Part shown: positions 33,752 through 40,364 of the stretch, in pieces
Layout: every line of letters starts with the position of its first letter
How positions within the stretch are numbered: the stretch's first letter is position 1
Source of the DNA: a virus
Reading direction: 5' to 3' (one strand)
Length of the DNA: 47,677 nucleotides
IMG/VR virus record: IMGVR_UViG_3300025886_000044
Coordinates: 1-47,677 of that record
Made by a program: the position numbers and the translations under genes
Notes under the pieces: generated by a model
What the model was told of the DNA's origin: nothing
The model's database searches: none
The model's input: only the letters and a program-made list of their open reading frames with translations

Positions 33752-35013
33752 TGAATGAAGAGTTATATCAAATACTAAAACAAAGTTGTAATTCAAATGG
33801 ATTACCAGTGATGAATAGAAGTCAATTTGTTGCAACAGTTGATAAGTTTGGTAAAGAGGATTTTCGTACAACTCTTGCAGAATATATCACAAAAGAAAAA
33901 CCACCATTTCCTTTTCACGAGTTTGACCAGAAAAGAGTAGTTGATACTTTTCACAAATTAATAAAAGCTGACTTTACTGATTTTTTTACAACATCAAAGA
34001 ATGATAGAGTGATTGAAAAGTATGATGATTACAAATATCCATATAGTAAATATGGATTAGGTGTTATTGAAGCATCACCTAAATTTAATTATGTTAGTGA
34101 TTCTTTTATGAATGACTTACGACTAGCGTGTGGTTCTTATGGATATAAATCACCTGTCCAAAGATGGAATGATTGTGATAATCTTTGGGGTGCGTTTGGG
34201 CCTATCTTTCGTGGTGTGAATGATACGCAAGAGTTGAATGGTAGAATTTTTATAATGGCTTTCAGACTTGGAACTTATATTGCAACACAGTTTAAACCTA
34301 TTGTTGCAAAAGTCATATATGAAATGTCTGATGCAAAAACTGTATTAGATACCTCTATGGGTTGGGGTGATAGACTTACTGCGTTTTATGCCTCTAGTGC
34401 AACACATTATATTGGTTGTGACCCAAATCCAAGTACATTTGCAAGATATAAAAAAATGATAAAGTTTTATGATAAATTAACAGGTGGTAAAAAGACAACA
34501 CAAATTTACAACTGTGGTGCAGAAGACTTGCCTTGGGACGAGATTAAAAATGTTGACTGTGCGTTTACAAGTCCTCCATATTTTTCTACAGAGAGATACA
34601 ATGAGGGTGGTGATAAACAAGAGCTGCAGTCTTGGTTCAAGTTCAATGAATATGAAAAATGGAGAGATGATTTTTATTTACCTGTGTCACAAAAGACATT
34701 TAATTCCTTAAGTGATAAAGGTGTAATGTTGATAAACATACTTGACCCAAAGATAAAGAGTAAAAGGTATCGTTCTGGTGATGAACTTGTGGATATGTTG
34801 AAAGATAATTTTATGGGTCAGATAGGAATGAGAATAATGCAAAGACCTCAAGGAGCTGCTGTATTCAAAGATGAGGAAGGTAACTTTGATAAACAAAAGA
34901 TGGACGAGTTTATGAATAAGATATACATAGAAAATGTCTGGTACTTTGCAAAGAATAAAAATACGGATATATTTAAACATACTAAAAGAGGAACATTAGA
35001 GGACTTTTTGTAA
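33748..35013 (+). CDS. SAM-dependent DNA methyltransferase with TSPPY motif
   Basis: A 421-aa protein. The SAM-binding motif I VLDTSMGWGDRLTAFYASSATHYIGCDPNP is near 198-227, and the catalytic motif IV FTSPPYFS near 273-280. The order motif I before IV suggests an N6-adenine or N4-cytosine enzyme. The N-terminal ~190 residues carry a further domain that I do not recognise, beginning MNEELYQILKQSC. The start overlaps the end of gp43 by 4 nt and its stop overlaps the next start by 1 nt. It opens a run of four overlapping genes (to 37631) that look like one modification cassette. Confidence 0.82.
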   Translation: MMNEELYQILKQSCNSNGLPVMNRSQFVATVDKFGKEDFRTTLAEYITKEKPPFPFHEFDQKRVVDTFHKLIKADFTDFFTTSKNDRVIEKYDDYKYPYSKYGLGVIEASPKFNYVSDSFMNDLRLACGSYGYKSPVQRWNDCDNLWGAFGPIFRGVNDTQELNGRIFIMAFRLGTYIATQFKPIVAKVIYEMSDAKTVLDTSMGWGDRLTAFYASSATHYIGCDPNPSTFARYKKMIKFYDKLTGGKKTTQIYNCGAEDLPWDEIKNVDCAFTSPPYFSTERYNEGGDKQELQSWFKFNEYEKWRDDFYLPVSQKTFNSLSDKGVMLINILDPKIKSKRYRSGDELVDMLKDNFMGQIGMRIMQRPQGAAVFKDEEGNFDKQKMDEFMNKIYIENVWYFAKNKNTDIFKHTKRGTLEDFL

Positions 35014-36137
35014 TGAAAACTTGGCAAAAAGGTATAGAGTTAGAAAAATTATTAGAGTTGGAAAAAATGTGGATAGGTTATAATGAAAAAACACTTTCTC
35101 CATTCTTACAAATGAAGAAAAATAGTATTGCAAGTGTAATTGACGCAAAAATGTATGATTATACAGAGGATTACGCAATATATACGAAGATTTATAAAGT
35201 TAAATCGAAAATAAAAATGTATTCTGGGTATGATATAATTATTAGTTCGATTGAGCCTGGTGAAAGAGTTATTAATAAAATTTCCTACAAAGATAAAAAT
35301 AAGATAATAGAAAAAATAAAATCTTACGAAGAAAATACTTTTTTATATGTTCACGAAGAAGATGATGAAGATAAAAATATAGTTGATATTTGTGGTTTCA
35401 AAAAAATTGGTGTAAAAATAAATACATTCGGAGATGTTCTTGGTGTATATTTTAAAGGAAAACCTACAATATTTGGTGAGAGAGAGTTTCCTGAACTTAA
35501 TAAAATTATTAAAGAAGAGCATTATATTTTAAAAAAATTTAATGTACCAGATTTTTCTAAACTTTGTAATTCTATTTTGTTAAAACTAAATGAAAAAAAT
35601 ATACACTTTACAAATCATTATTCTAATTATAATAAAGGAAAATCTTGGAGTGCAATTTCTTTGAGAGGATACACAGAGGATTTTAGTTTTATAACAAAAC
35701 CAGATGAAATGAATAAAAAATGGAAGAATGAAAATAAAGATATAGAATTTAAATTAAGAGATACAGTATTAAGAAAGGATTTTCCAGAAGTTGAAATTAT
35801 AATCAAAAATTTTAAATCAGTGCCACATAGAATAAGATTTATGAATTTAAAATCTAAAGGTGGTGAATTACAAAGACATACAGACCAAGTTGACCCAGAT
35901 GCAGGCATAATGAATGGTAAGTTAATGAGAGTTCATATTCCAATAGTAACTAATAATAATGTAATATTTGAACAGTGGGATTGTAATGGTAAAAATAAAA
36001 AGGTAAATATGAAAGTTGGAGAGAGTTGGTATCTTGATGTAAGAAAACCACATAGAGCTGTAAACAACGGAGATAGTGTTAGAACTCATCTAGTAATTGA
36101 TTTTGAATCAAATGAGTATTTAAGAGGTTTATTATGA
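35013..36137 (+). CDS. Asp/Asn beta-hydroxylase-like oxygenase with N-terminal extra domain
   Basis: A 374-aa protein. The C-terminal part (about 275-370) has GGELQRHTDQVDP with iron ligands H-T-D, MRVHIPIVTNNNVIFEQW, and ESWYLDVRKPHRAVNNGDSVRTHLVIDF with the distal His and Arg. This is the pattern of aspartyl/asparaginyl beta-hydroxylase-type 2OG oxygenases. The N-terminal ~170 residues include NTFLYVHEEDDEDKNIVDICGFKKIGVKINTFGDVLGVYFKGK, which is reminiscent of an acetyltransferase (GNAT) C-terminal part; that reading is weak. The base composition is more AT-rich than its neighbours. Stop and start overlap the adjoining genes. Confidence 0.7.
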   Translation: MKTWQKGIELEKLLELEKMWIGYNEKTLSPFLQMKKNSIASVIDAKMYDYTEDYAIYTKIYKVKSKIKMYSGYDIIISSIEPGERVINKISYKDKNKIIEKIKSYEENTFLYVHEEDDEDKNIVDICGFKKIGVKINTFGDVLGVYFKGKPTIFGEREFPELNKIIKEEHYILKKFNVPDFSKLCNSILLKLNEKNIHFTNHYSNYNKGKSWSAISLRGYTEDFSFITKPDEMNKKWKNENKDIEFKLRDTVLRKDFPEVEIIIKNFKSVPHRIRFMNLKSKGGELQRHTDQVDPDAGIMNGKLMRVHIPIVTNNNVIFEQWDCNGKNKKVNMKVGESWYLDVRKPHRAVNNGDSVRTHLVIDFESNEYLRGLL

Positions 36138-36973
36138 ATTTAACACCAATAGAAAAACACAATGAAATTTTATTTAAAAGAGATGATTTATTTTGTCCTT
36201 ACGGTGATGTTAATGGTGGAAAGGTAAGACAGACAATTAATCTTATTAAAAAACATAAACCAAAGGGTGTGATAGCTGCTGTATCTGTTCATTCACCTAC
36301 TGGGCCAGTCATTAGTAGAGTTGCAAAATATTATAATATTCCTTGTATTATTGCAGTTGGTGGTACAAAGAAAGAAAATTTAGATAAGTTACCTATGATG
36401 AAATTAACAAAAAAATGGGGTGGAGATATACGAATAGTCGCTGGACATGGAATGAAAAATGTAGTATCAAGTAGAATGAAAACTATACAAAAAGAGGTGG
36501 GATATTTTGATATGGATTTTAGTAAACACATTTTTAGTGACGGTGATTTGATGTTTGATACTAATTCATATCAAGTGCAAAATATTCCAAATGAATTAGA
36601 TGCGTTAGTTGTTTCTTTAGGTGTTGGTATTCAGTTTTCTTCTATACTAAAAGGTATAAAAAGATATAATAAAAAAGTAAAAAGAATTATAGGTGTTCAA
36701 GTTGGGCCTGATAGAAGAAAACTTATAGACTCATATTTGAATCAAAATCCACTATATGAAGAAAGATTTAATATTAATTATGAGCTACATCAAGATACAA
36801 CTGCGTATAGTAAAGTTGTTGAGTATAAAATAAACAATTTTTATTTAGATGATATATACGAAGGTAAGGCATACAAGTGGTTATTAAATAATTTAGACTT
36901 AAATAAAAAAATATTATTTTGGTGTATAGGAAGGAGATTAAGAAATGATGAAGTGGAATCAATTTGTAAATGA
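36134..36973 (+). CDS. PLP-dependent enzyme, ACC deaminase/desulfhydrase-like
   Basis: The 279-aa protein belongs to fold-type II PLP enzymes (tryptophan synthase beta superfamily). ILFKRDDLFCPYGDVNGGKVRQ with likely PLP-binding Lys30 is the equivalent of KRDDL...GGNKxRK in ACC deaminase and D-cysteine desulfhydrase. VSVHSPTGPVISRVAKYYNIPCIIAVGG and LVVSLGVGIQFSSILKG resemble substrate-loop and phosphate-binding parts. It overlaps the hydroxylase gene by 4 nt and the methylase-like gene by 29 nt. Amino acid or base side-chain chemistry is possible. It is shorter than typical family members (about 330 aa). Confidence 0.8.
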   Translation: MNLTPIEKHNEILFKRDDLFCPYGDVNGGKVRQTINLIKKHKPKGVIAAVSVHSPTGPVISRVAKYYNIPCIIAVGGTKKENLDKLPMMKLTKKWGGDIRIVAGHGMKNVVSSRMKTIQKEVGYFDMDFSKHIFSDGDLMFDTNSYQVQNIPNELDALVVSLGVGIQFSSILKGIKRYNKKVKRIIGVQVGPDRRKLIDSYLNQNPLYEERFNINYELHQDTTAYSKVVEYKINNFYLDDIYEGKAYKWLLNNLDLNKKILFWCIGRRLRNDEVESICK

Positions 36974-37631
36974 TGATGCGTTTAATGTATTTCCTAAGAT
37001 AGATGATAATTGTGTAGATTTAACTTTTACAAGTTTACCAGATATATCTCAAACACCATTTCAAAAAGATATAGCAAAATATCAAGAGTTACAAAATAAT
37101 GCTTGTGATGAAATGTCTAGAATTACAAAACCAAATGGATTTGTTGTCATATCACAAACAGATAGAAAAATAAACGGAGAAATATTAACAAATCATATAA
37201 CTTATCATAATGCAATGACAAGAAATGGATTTAAGTTAAAAGACTATAAGATAATGGTTAGAAATTATCCAGTGGATAAAAAAGATATGTATTACTTTAA
37301 TTATCAACATTGTTTAATATTTACAAAGAAAGGTACTATAAAAAGAAATGGAGAGTTTCTTAAAAATATATTAGTATATGATACGGTAAAAATGAAAAAT
37401 ATGAAAGGCCCACTACAATTATATGTATGGAATGAAAAATTTATAAAATTAATGATTAATTATTTATCAAAAGATAATGACAAAATTTTTGACCCATTTG
37501 CAGGCTCTGGTATTGTACCATATATTGCAAAAAATTTAAATAGACAATATCTTGGTTGTGAAATAAGTGAAGAAGTTTATAATGAATCTATTATGAAAAA
37601 AAATAATACACTAGATGAATTTATGACTTGA
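36945..37631 (+). CDS. Methyltransferase-like protein with altered catalytic motif
   Basis: A 228-aa protein. Near the N-terminus VDLTFTSLPDISQ (29-33: TSLPD) stands where class beta DNA methylases have the catalytic DPPY/SPPY motif. The C-terminal KIFDPFAGSGIVPYIAKNLNRQYLGCEIS (about 179-207) is an intact SAM-binding motif I. So the order (catalytic motif first, SAM motif last) and the general fold fit class beta DNA methylases, but the catalytic Pro-Pro-Tyr is replaced. It may act on a different chemistry or substrate. The ribosome-binding site is gaaggaga. Its TGA stop forms part of the following TTGACA promoter box. Confidence 0.75.
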   Translation: MMKWNQFVNDDAFNVFPKIDDNCVDLTFTSLPDISQTPFQKDIAKYQELQNNACDEMSRITKPNGFVVISQTDRKINGEILTNHITYHNAMTRNGFKLKDYKIMVRNYPVDKKDMYYFNYQHCLIFTKKGTIKRNGEFLKNILVYDTVKMKNMKGPLQLYVWNEKFIKLMINYLSKDNDKIFDPFAGSGIVPYIAKNLNRQYLGCEISEEVYNESIMKKNNTLDEFMT

Positions 37632-37656
37632 CAAATACACCAAAGTTTGGTACTAT
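37628..37656 (+). promoter_or_regulatory. Sigma70-type promoter for the small-gene operon
   Basis: TTGACA (37628-37633), 17-nt spacer, TACTAT (37651-37656), with a TATAAT 3 nt further on. The -35 box contains the stop codon of the preceding gene. A leader with GATTCGTT and a GAGAGGTT ribosome-binding site follows. Confidence 0.75.
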
Positions 37657-37696
37657 AATAGTATAAGTGATTCGTTAATATAATAGAGAGGTTAAT

Positions 37697-38083
37697 ATGA
37701 AACAAGTAACAAAACAATTTACAGATATCAAAGACGGTATTAAGAACTTAATCAAGGCTGCAAACGCAGATTATTGTGATAACAGAAGTTATGGTTCTGA
37801 GGGAAAAACAGAAATAAGAACAAAGATGGAAGAACAGTTCAAGAATGGTTGGACTATTAAAGACGGTAAGAAATACATTGGTATTTACAAAACATTAGGT
37901 AATCAATCGTCAATCTGGGGTGGTGTCGTAAAAGAAGATAGTGCTAATGGTCTTTTGAAAAAAGGTGATATCCTTAAAGCTGCTGGTTACGGTACATACA
38001 CAATGGTGGGTGCTGGTAGAAGAGGTAATGTCTTAGAAGGTAACTTTTCAGTTTCTTGGACTGGTGCTAACTACTTAATATAG
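37697..38083 (+). CDS. Unassigned protein with GAGAGGTT ribosome-binding site
   Basis: A 128-aa basic protein not recognised by family. There are no membrane segments. Residues about 50-128 are rich in G, K, Y and W (GWTIKDGKKYIGIYKTLGNQSSIWGGVV and AGYGTYTMVGAGRRGNVLEGNFSVSWTGANYLI), suggesting a small beta-rich fold. It is the first gene after the sigma70-type promoter at 37628, with GAGAGGTT at 37686-37693. Confidence 0.65.
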   Translation: MKQVTKQFTDIKDGIKNLIKAANADYCDNRSYGSEGKTEIRTKMEEQFKNGWTIKDGKKYIGIYKTLGNQSSIWGGVVKEDSANGLLKKGDILKAAGYGTYTMVGAGRRGNVLEGNFSVSWTGANYLI

Positions 38084-38093
38084 AGAGGTGAAT

Positions 38094-38300
38094 ATGATTA
38101 AAATTATATCAATAGTATTATCAGTGACTTTTGTAGCAGGGTGCTCAACAGTTGCTGGTGTAGGTCAAGATGTCCAAGATGTGGCAAATTGGGGTCGAAA
38201 TAAAATAGTTGAAAATGCTAATAAGAAAGAAGTAATTCAAGAAGAATTGACAGAAGAAGATTTAGATAGAATAGAAGAAGAATTAGAGGGGGATATATGA
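38094..38300 (+). CDS. Entericidin-like small lipoprotein
   Basis: A 68-aa protein: signal peptide MIKIISIVLSVTFVAGCS with a lipobox VAGC and lipid-modified Cys17. The mature part STVAGVGQDVQDVANWG resembles entericidin (C-x-T-x-x-G-x-GxDIQ), the small bacterial lipoproteins of toxin/antidote type. The C-terminus is acidic (EELTEEDLDRIEEELEGD), which entericidins lack. The ATG at 38094 is chosen; GTG at 38088 is part of the ribosome-binding site GAGAGGTGAA. It would be attached to the inner leaflet of the outer membrane or cytoplasmic membrane. A role in lysis or envelope change is possible. Confidence 0.7.
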   Translation: MIKIISIVLSVTFVAGCSTVAGVGQDVQDVANWGRNKIVENANKKEVIQEELTEEDLDRIEEELEGDI

Positions 38301-38449
38301 TTTTATTTACAATAGGTTTAGTTATGATTATGACTGGTGTAGGGTTCGAGTCCCTACCCATATCATTCCTAGTGAGTTTCACTGGCCTTGCATTTATGTT
38401 TGGTGGTGTATATTATATGGTTGCTACAAATAGTGAGTATATAGATTAA
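38297..38449 (+). CDS. Small two-helix membrane protein (50 aa)
   Basis: An open frame whose ATG overlaps the stop of the lipoprotein gene (ATGA). It encodes about two hydrophobic helices (ILFTIGLVMIMTGVG and ISFLVSFTGLAFMFGGVYYMV) separated by a short turn with FESLP. Size and topology resemble small holin-like proteins, but none can be named. It pairs with the lipoprotein gene. Confidence 0.55.
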   Translation: MILFTIGLVMIMTGVGFESLPISFLVSFTGLAFMFGGVYYMVATNSEYID

Positions 38450-38571
38450 TGAGTTTCTATCTGCAAGACGCCTCTCAACCTCAACCTCAAAGTCTTGCTG
38501 ATAGGGAGAACTTAATAATAATCGGTACGAATCGATTCGGTGTTTTACAAGGTGATGTACAAATTAGATAA
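38449..38571 (+). CDS. Possible 40-aa ORF overlapping a structured RNA
   Basis: ATG at 38449 overlaps the membrane-protein stop (TAATG). The 40 codons encode a QPQPQ stretch and end at TAA (38569-38571). The same DNA forms a long hairpin and a palindrome core (CGAATCGATTCG). Coding is possible because of the tight overlap, but the structure explains the DNA equally well, so I hold this weakly. Confidence 0.3.
   Translation: MSFYLQDASQPQPQSLADRENLIIIGTNRFGVLQGDVQIR
38454..38507 (+). ncRNA. Candidate regulatory hairpin with anti-ribosome-binding-site loop
   Basis: Arms CTATC-T-GCAAGAC (38457-38469) and GTCTTGC-T-GATAG (38492-38504) pair with one T-T mismatch. The stem extends outward by three more pairs, two of them G-U. 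The 22-nt loop holds TCAACCTC twice (38475-38482 and 38481-38488), the exact complement of GAGGTTGA, the ribosome-binding site of the CobS-like gene (21084-21091) and of the gene at 38689 (38680-38687). It ends in the terminator-promoter at 38603-38639. It may be a 3'-UTR-derived RNA. Confidence 0.45.
38528..38539 (+). repeat. Second copy of the CGAATCGATTCG palindrome
   Basis: A perfect 12-bp palindrome, the same core as the 20-bp palindrome at 20948-20967. Outside the core the flanks differ. It lies between the hairpin and the next promoter. Confidence 0.7.
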
Positions 38572-38574
38572 TGT

Positions 38575-38618
38575 GTAAGTCATTGAAATTATTAAGTTTT
38601 TTAGGGGGAGTTGACATG
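38575..38618 (+). repeat. Copy of a 44-bp promoter module
   Basis: 37 of 44 positions match 18672-18715: GTAAGTCATTG, then TTATTA, GTTTTTTAGG and GG-x-G-TTGACAT, all at the same spacing. It is the upstream part of the promoter at 38611. Confidence 0.75.
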
Positions 38619-38631
38619 ACTCCCCCTTTTT
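38603..38631 (+). terminator. Terminator hairpin containing a promoter -35 box
   Basis: AGGGGGAGT (38603-38611) pairs perfectly with ACTCCCCCT (38619-38627) around a 7-nt loop and is followed by a T-run. It fits a rho-independent terminator ending the operon begun at 37628. The TTGACA (38611-38616) of the next promoter lies in the loop and stem. Confidence 0.75.
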
Positions 38632-38639
38632 GGTATAAT
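38611..38639 (+). promoter_or_regulatory. Consensus sigma70 promoter inside the terminator
   Basis: TTGACA (38611-38616), 17 nt, TATAAT (38634-38639): both boxes are perfect consensus. It would drive the gene at 38689. Confidence 0.85.
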
Positions 38640-38688
38640 AAGGTATATGAGAAAAGAGATTGATAACAATAACAAAAGAGAGGTTGAT

Positions 38689-38889
38689 ATGACAATGACA
38701 TTTAATGAAAACTTAGGTTTTCAATTCGAAAAATTTATCAGTGATGAGATAGTTCTTAATGGTATTCAAGGTGTTCAAGCTATCCTTGATATGATTAAAG
38801 ATACTATTGATAACGGTGATACTGAAGATGCCAAGATGTGGATTTCAGAATTACAGAATGAACTACTTAATAATAACGTGAGAGGTTAA
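38689..38889 (+). CDS. Small acidic protein, unassigned
   Basis: A 66-aa acidic helical protein (MTMTFNENLGFQFEKFISDE...). The ATG at 38689 follows GAGAGGTTGA (38678-38687). An opening at 38647 would begin at the transcript start and lacks such a site. No family recognised. It shares its stop codon region with the next gene's ribosome-binding site. Confidence 0.6.
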   Translation: MTMTFNENLGFQFEKFISDEIVLNGIQGVQAILDMIKDTIDNGDTEDAKMWISELQNELLNNNVRG

Positions 38890-38890
38890 T

Positions 38891-39259
38891 ATGAGTAAAC
38901 AAACAATTACAGTAAGTGAGTTACTAAAACAAGCAGAAACTGCTGGTCTTAAAGCTGGTTTGGAAATCGTTCCAACACCAGTGTATTTCAAAGATGCACA
39001 CACTGGTCAGACATACGATAGTGCTGATGGTGCGTGTGGATTTGCTCACGTTAACATTAGCCCGGCCAGGGGAAAGTTTGTAAACTATCTAAAAAAGATA
39101 GGTAAAGGATATACTTCATATCAAGGTGGATATAATGTTCCTGCTGGTGGAGTTGAGTTAGGTCAGTCCATTACCAGAAAAGAAGCATACGCAGAAGCAT
39201 TCGCAAAGGTTCTTCAAGATTGGGGAATCAAATGTTATGTGTCAAGTAGATTAGATTAA
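38891..39259 (+). CDS. Unassigned 122-aa protein
   Basis: Not recognised. The sequence contains VSELLKQAETAGLKAGLEIVPTPVYF and CGFAHVNISPARGKFVNYLKKIGKGYTSYQGGYNVPAGG, a mixed alpha/beta pattern with conserved-looking G and Y residues, then a C-terminal helix. It has GAGAGGTT at 38880-38887. The site overlaps the preceding stop, giving translational coupling. Confidence 0.6.
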   Translation: MSKQTITVSELLKQAETAGLKAGLEIVPTPVYFKDAHTGQTYDSADGACGFAHVNISPARGKFVNYLKKIGKGYTSYQGGYNVPAGGVELGQSITRKEAYAEAFAKVLQDWGIKCYVSSRLD

Positions 39260-39278
39260 TTTAAACAGAGAGGTTATT

Positions 39279-39488
39279 ATGAAATTAACAATGAATGATA
39301 TAAACAAGAAAAAACAAGATGCATATGATATCTATAATAAGTATCAAGCAACTATGACTGGTCAATCAAATGATGATATTGATAAGTTAGAGTGTGATTT
39401 TGATGAGTTAGCTGTAGAGTTAGGTTGGGAAAGTAGTGACCTTTGGGAAGTATGTGAAAACCAACATTCTGCAAGTCAGGGTTTATGA
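39279..39488 (+). CDS. Small acidic unassigned protein (69 aa)
   Basis: A D/E-rich helical protein starting MKLTMNDINKKKQDAYDIYNKYQ. It follows GAGAGGTT (39268-39275) and overlaps the next gene by 4 nt (ATGA). No family recognised. Confidence 0.55.
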   Translation: MKLTMNDINKKKQDAYDIYNKYQATMTGQSNDDIDKLECDFDELAVELGWESSDLWEVCENQHSASQGL

Positions 39489-39847
39489 ACATCATTGATG
39501 TAAAAGGTTCTTTTAAAAAACAAAGAGTATTTACTGAAGAAATTGCAAAGTGGTGTATTGGTGAGATACTTCCTAAAGTGCGAACTCTTGATATTACCAT
39601 TAGTTTACTGAGTAAGTTAGATGGTGGTGTTGATGGTTATCAGTGGTCTGGTGAAAATAATCGACAACATTTTATTGAGATAAATAAAAATCTGATTGAT
39701 GATGATTTTATCACAGCTGTTATGCATGAGATGGTTCATGTGAAACAAGATTATAGAAAAGATAAAAGACCCATAGAAGATAAAGAAAAAGAAGCATACG
39801 AACAACAAGAGATTTTATTCGAGAGGTGGTTAGAAAATGATAATTGA
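39485..39847 (+). CDS. Zinc-metallopeptidase-like protein (HExxH)
   Basis: A 120-aa protein with AVMHEMVHVKQDYRK at 79-93, a zincin HExxH (81-85) followed by a charged helix with E-K-E-A-Y-E-Q. This resembles SprT-like or minigluzincin domains, where a third ligand lies downstream. The N-terminal region has LDITISLLSKLDGGVDGYQW. It overlaps the hydrolase gene by 11 nt. A protease or peptidase role in envelope degradation or host protein cleavage is inferred. Confidence 0.65.
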   Translation: MNIIDVKGSFKKQRVFTEEIAKWCIGEILPKVRTLDITISLLSKLDGGVDGYQWSGENNRQHFIEINKNLIDDDFITAVMHEMVHVKQDYRKDKRPIEDKEKEAYEQQEILFERWLENDN

Positions 39848-40364
39848 ATCAATAATAGGTGGATTACTTATAATGACTCCCATAGATATGGGTAAGGATT
39901 ACAGTGAACAATTACAAGAGGTAGGTCAAGCAAAATGTCTTGCAGACAATATGTATTTTGAGGCACGAAATCAAGGTACAGCTGGTATCATTGCAGTATC
40001 AAATGTGGTATTGAATAGAGTTGCAAGTGGTATGTACCCTAACACTGTATGTGAGGTAGTTAGACAAGGCCCACATAGAGAGAGTTGGAGAAAAGATGGA
40101 ACATTTCACCCTGTCAGACATAGGTGTCAGTTTAGTTGGTATTGTGATGGTAAACCAGATAAACCTAGAAATATAAAACAGTATGATGAGATGTTTAGTT
40201 TTGCATTGATGATTATACAAGGTAAGATAAGTTTACTTGATATTACAGATGGTGCGTTGTGGTATCATGCAGATTATGTAAAACCATCTTGGGCAAGACA
40301 TAAGAAGAGAACAACTGAGATAGGTGACCACATTTTTTATACAATTAAAGATGAGAAAGAGTAA
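39837..40364 (+). CDS. SleB-type cell wall hydrolase
   Basis: The 175-aa protein starts with a hydrophobic segment MIIESIIGGLLIMTP, possibly an export or anchor signal. Then comes the Hydrolase_2/SleB domain: LADNMYFEARNQGTAGIIAVSNVVLNRV with the catalytic Glu42 (YFEAR), and FSWYCDGKPDKP, typical of family members that cut peptidoglycan. ALWYHADYVKPSWARHKKRTTEIGDHIFY is the C-terminal part. It overlaps the preceding gene by 11 nt and the HNH gene by 1 nt. It adds to the lysozyme at 42.9 kb. Confidence 0.88.
   Translation: MIIESIIGGLLIMTPIDMGKDYSEQLQEVGQAKCLADNMYFEARNQGTAGIIAVSNVVLNRVASGMYPNTVCEVVRQGPHRESWRKDGTFHPVRHRCQFSWYCDGKPDKPRNIKQYDEMFSFALMIIQGKISLLDITDGALWYHADYVKPSWARHKKRTTEIGDHIFYTIKDEKE

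Noticed and set aside
38340-38356. A TAGGG-TTCGAGT-CCCTA motif resembling a tRNA T-arm
   Set aside because: No matching acceptor stem or D/anticodon arms are found upstream, and the stretch is coding within the small membrane protein at 38297-38449.
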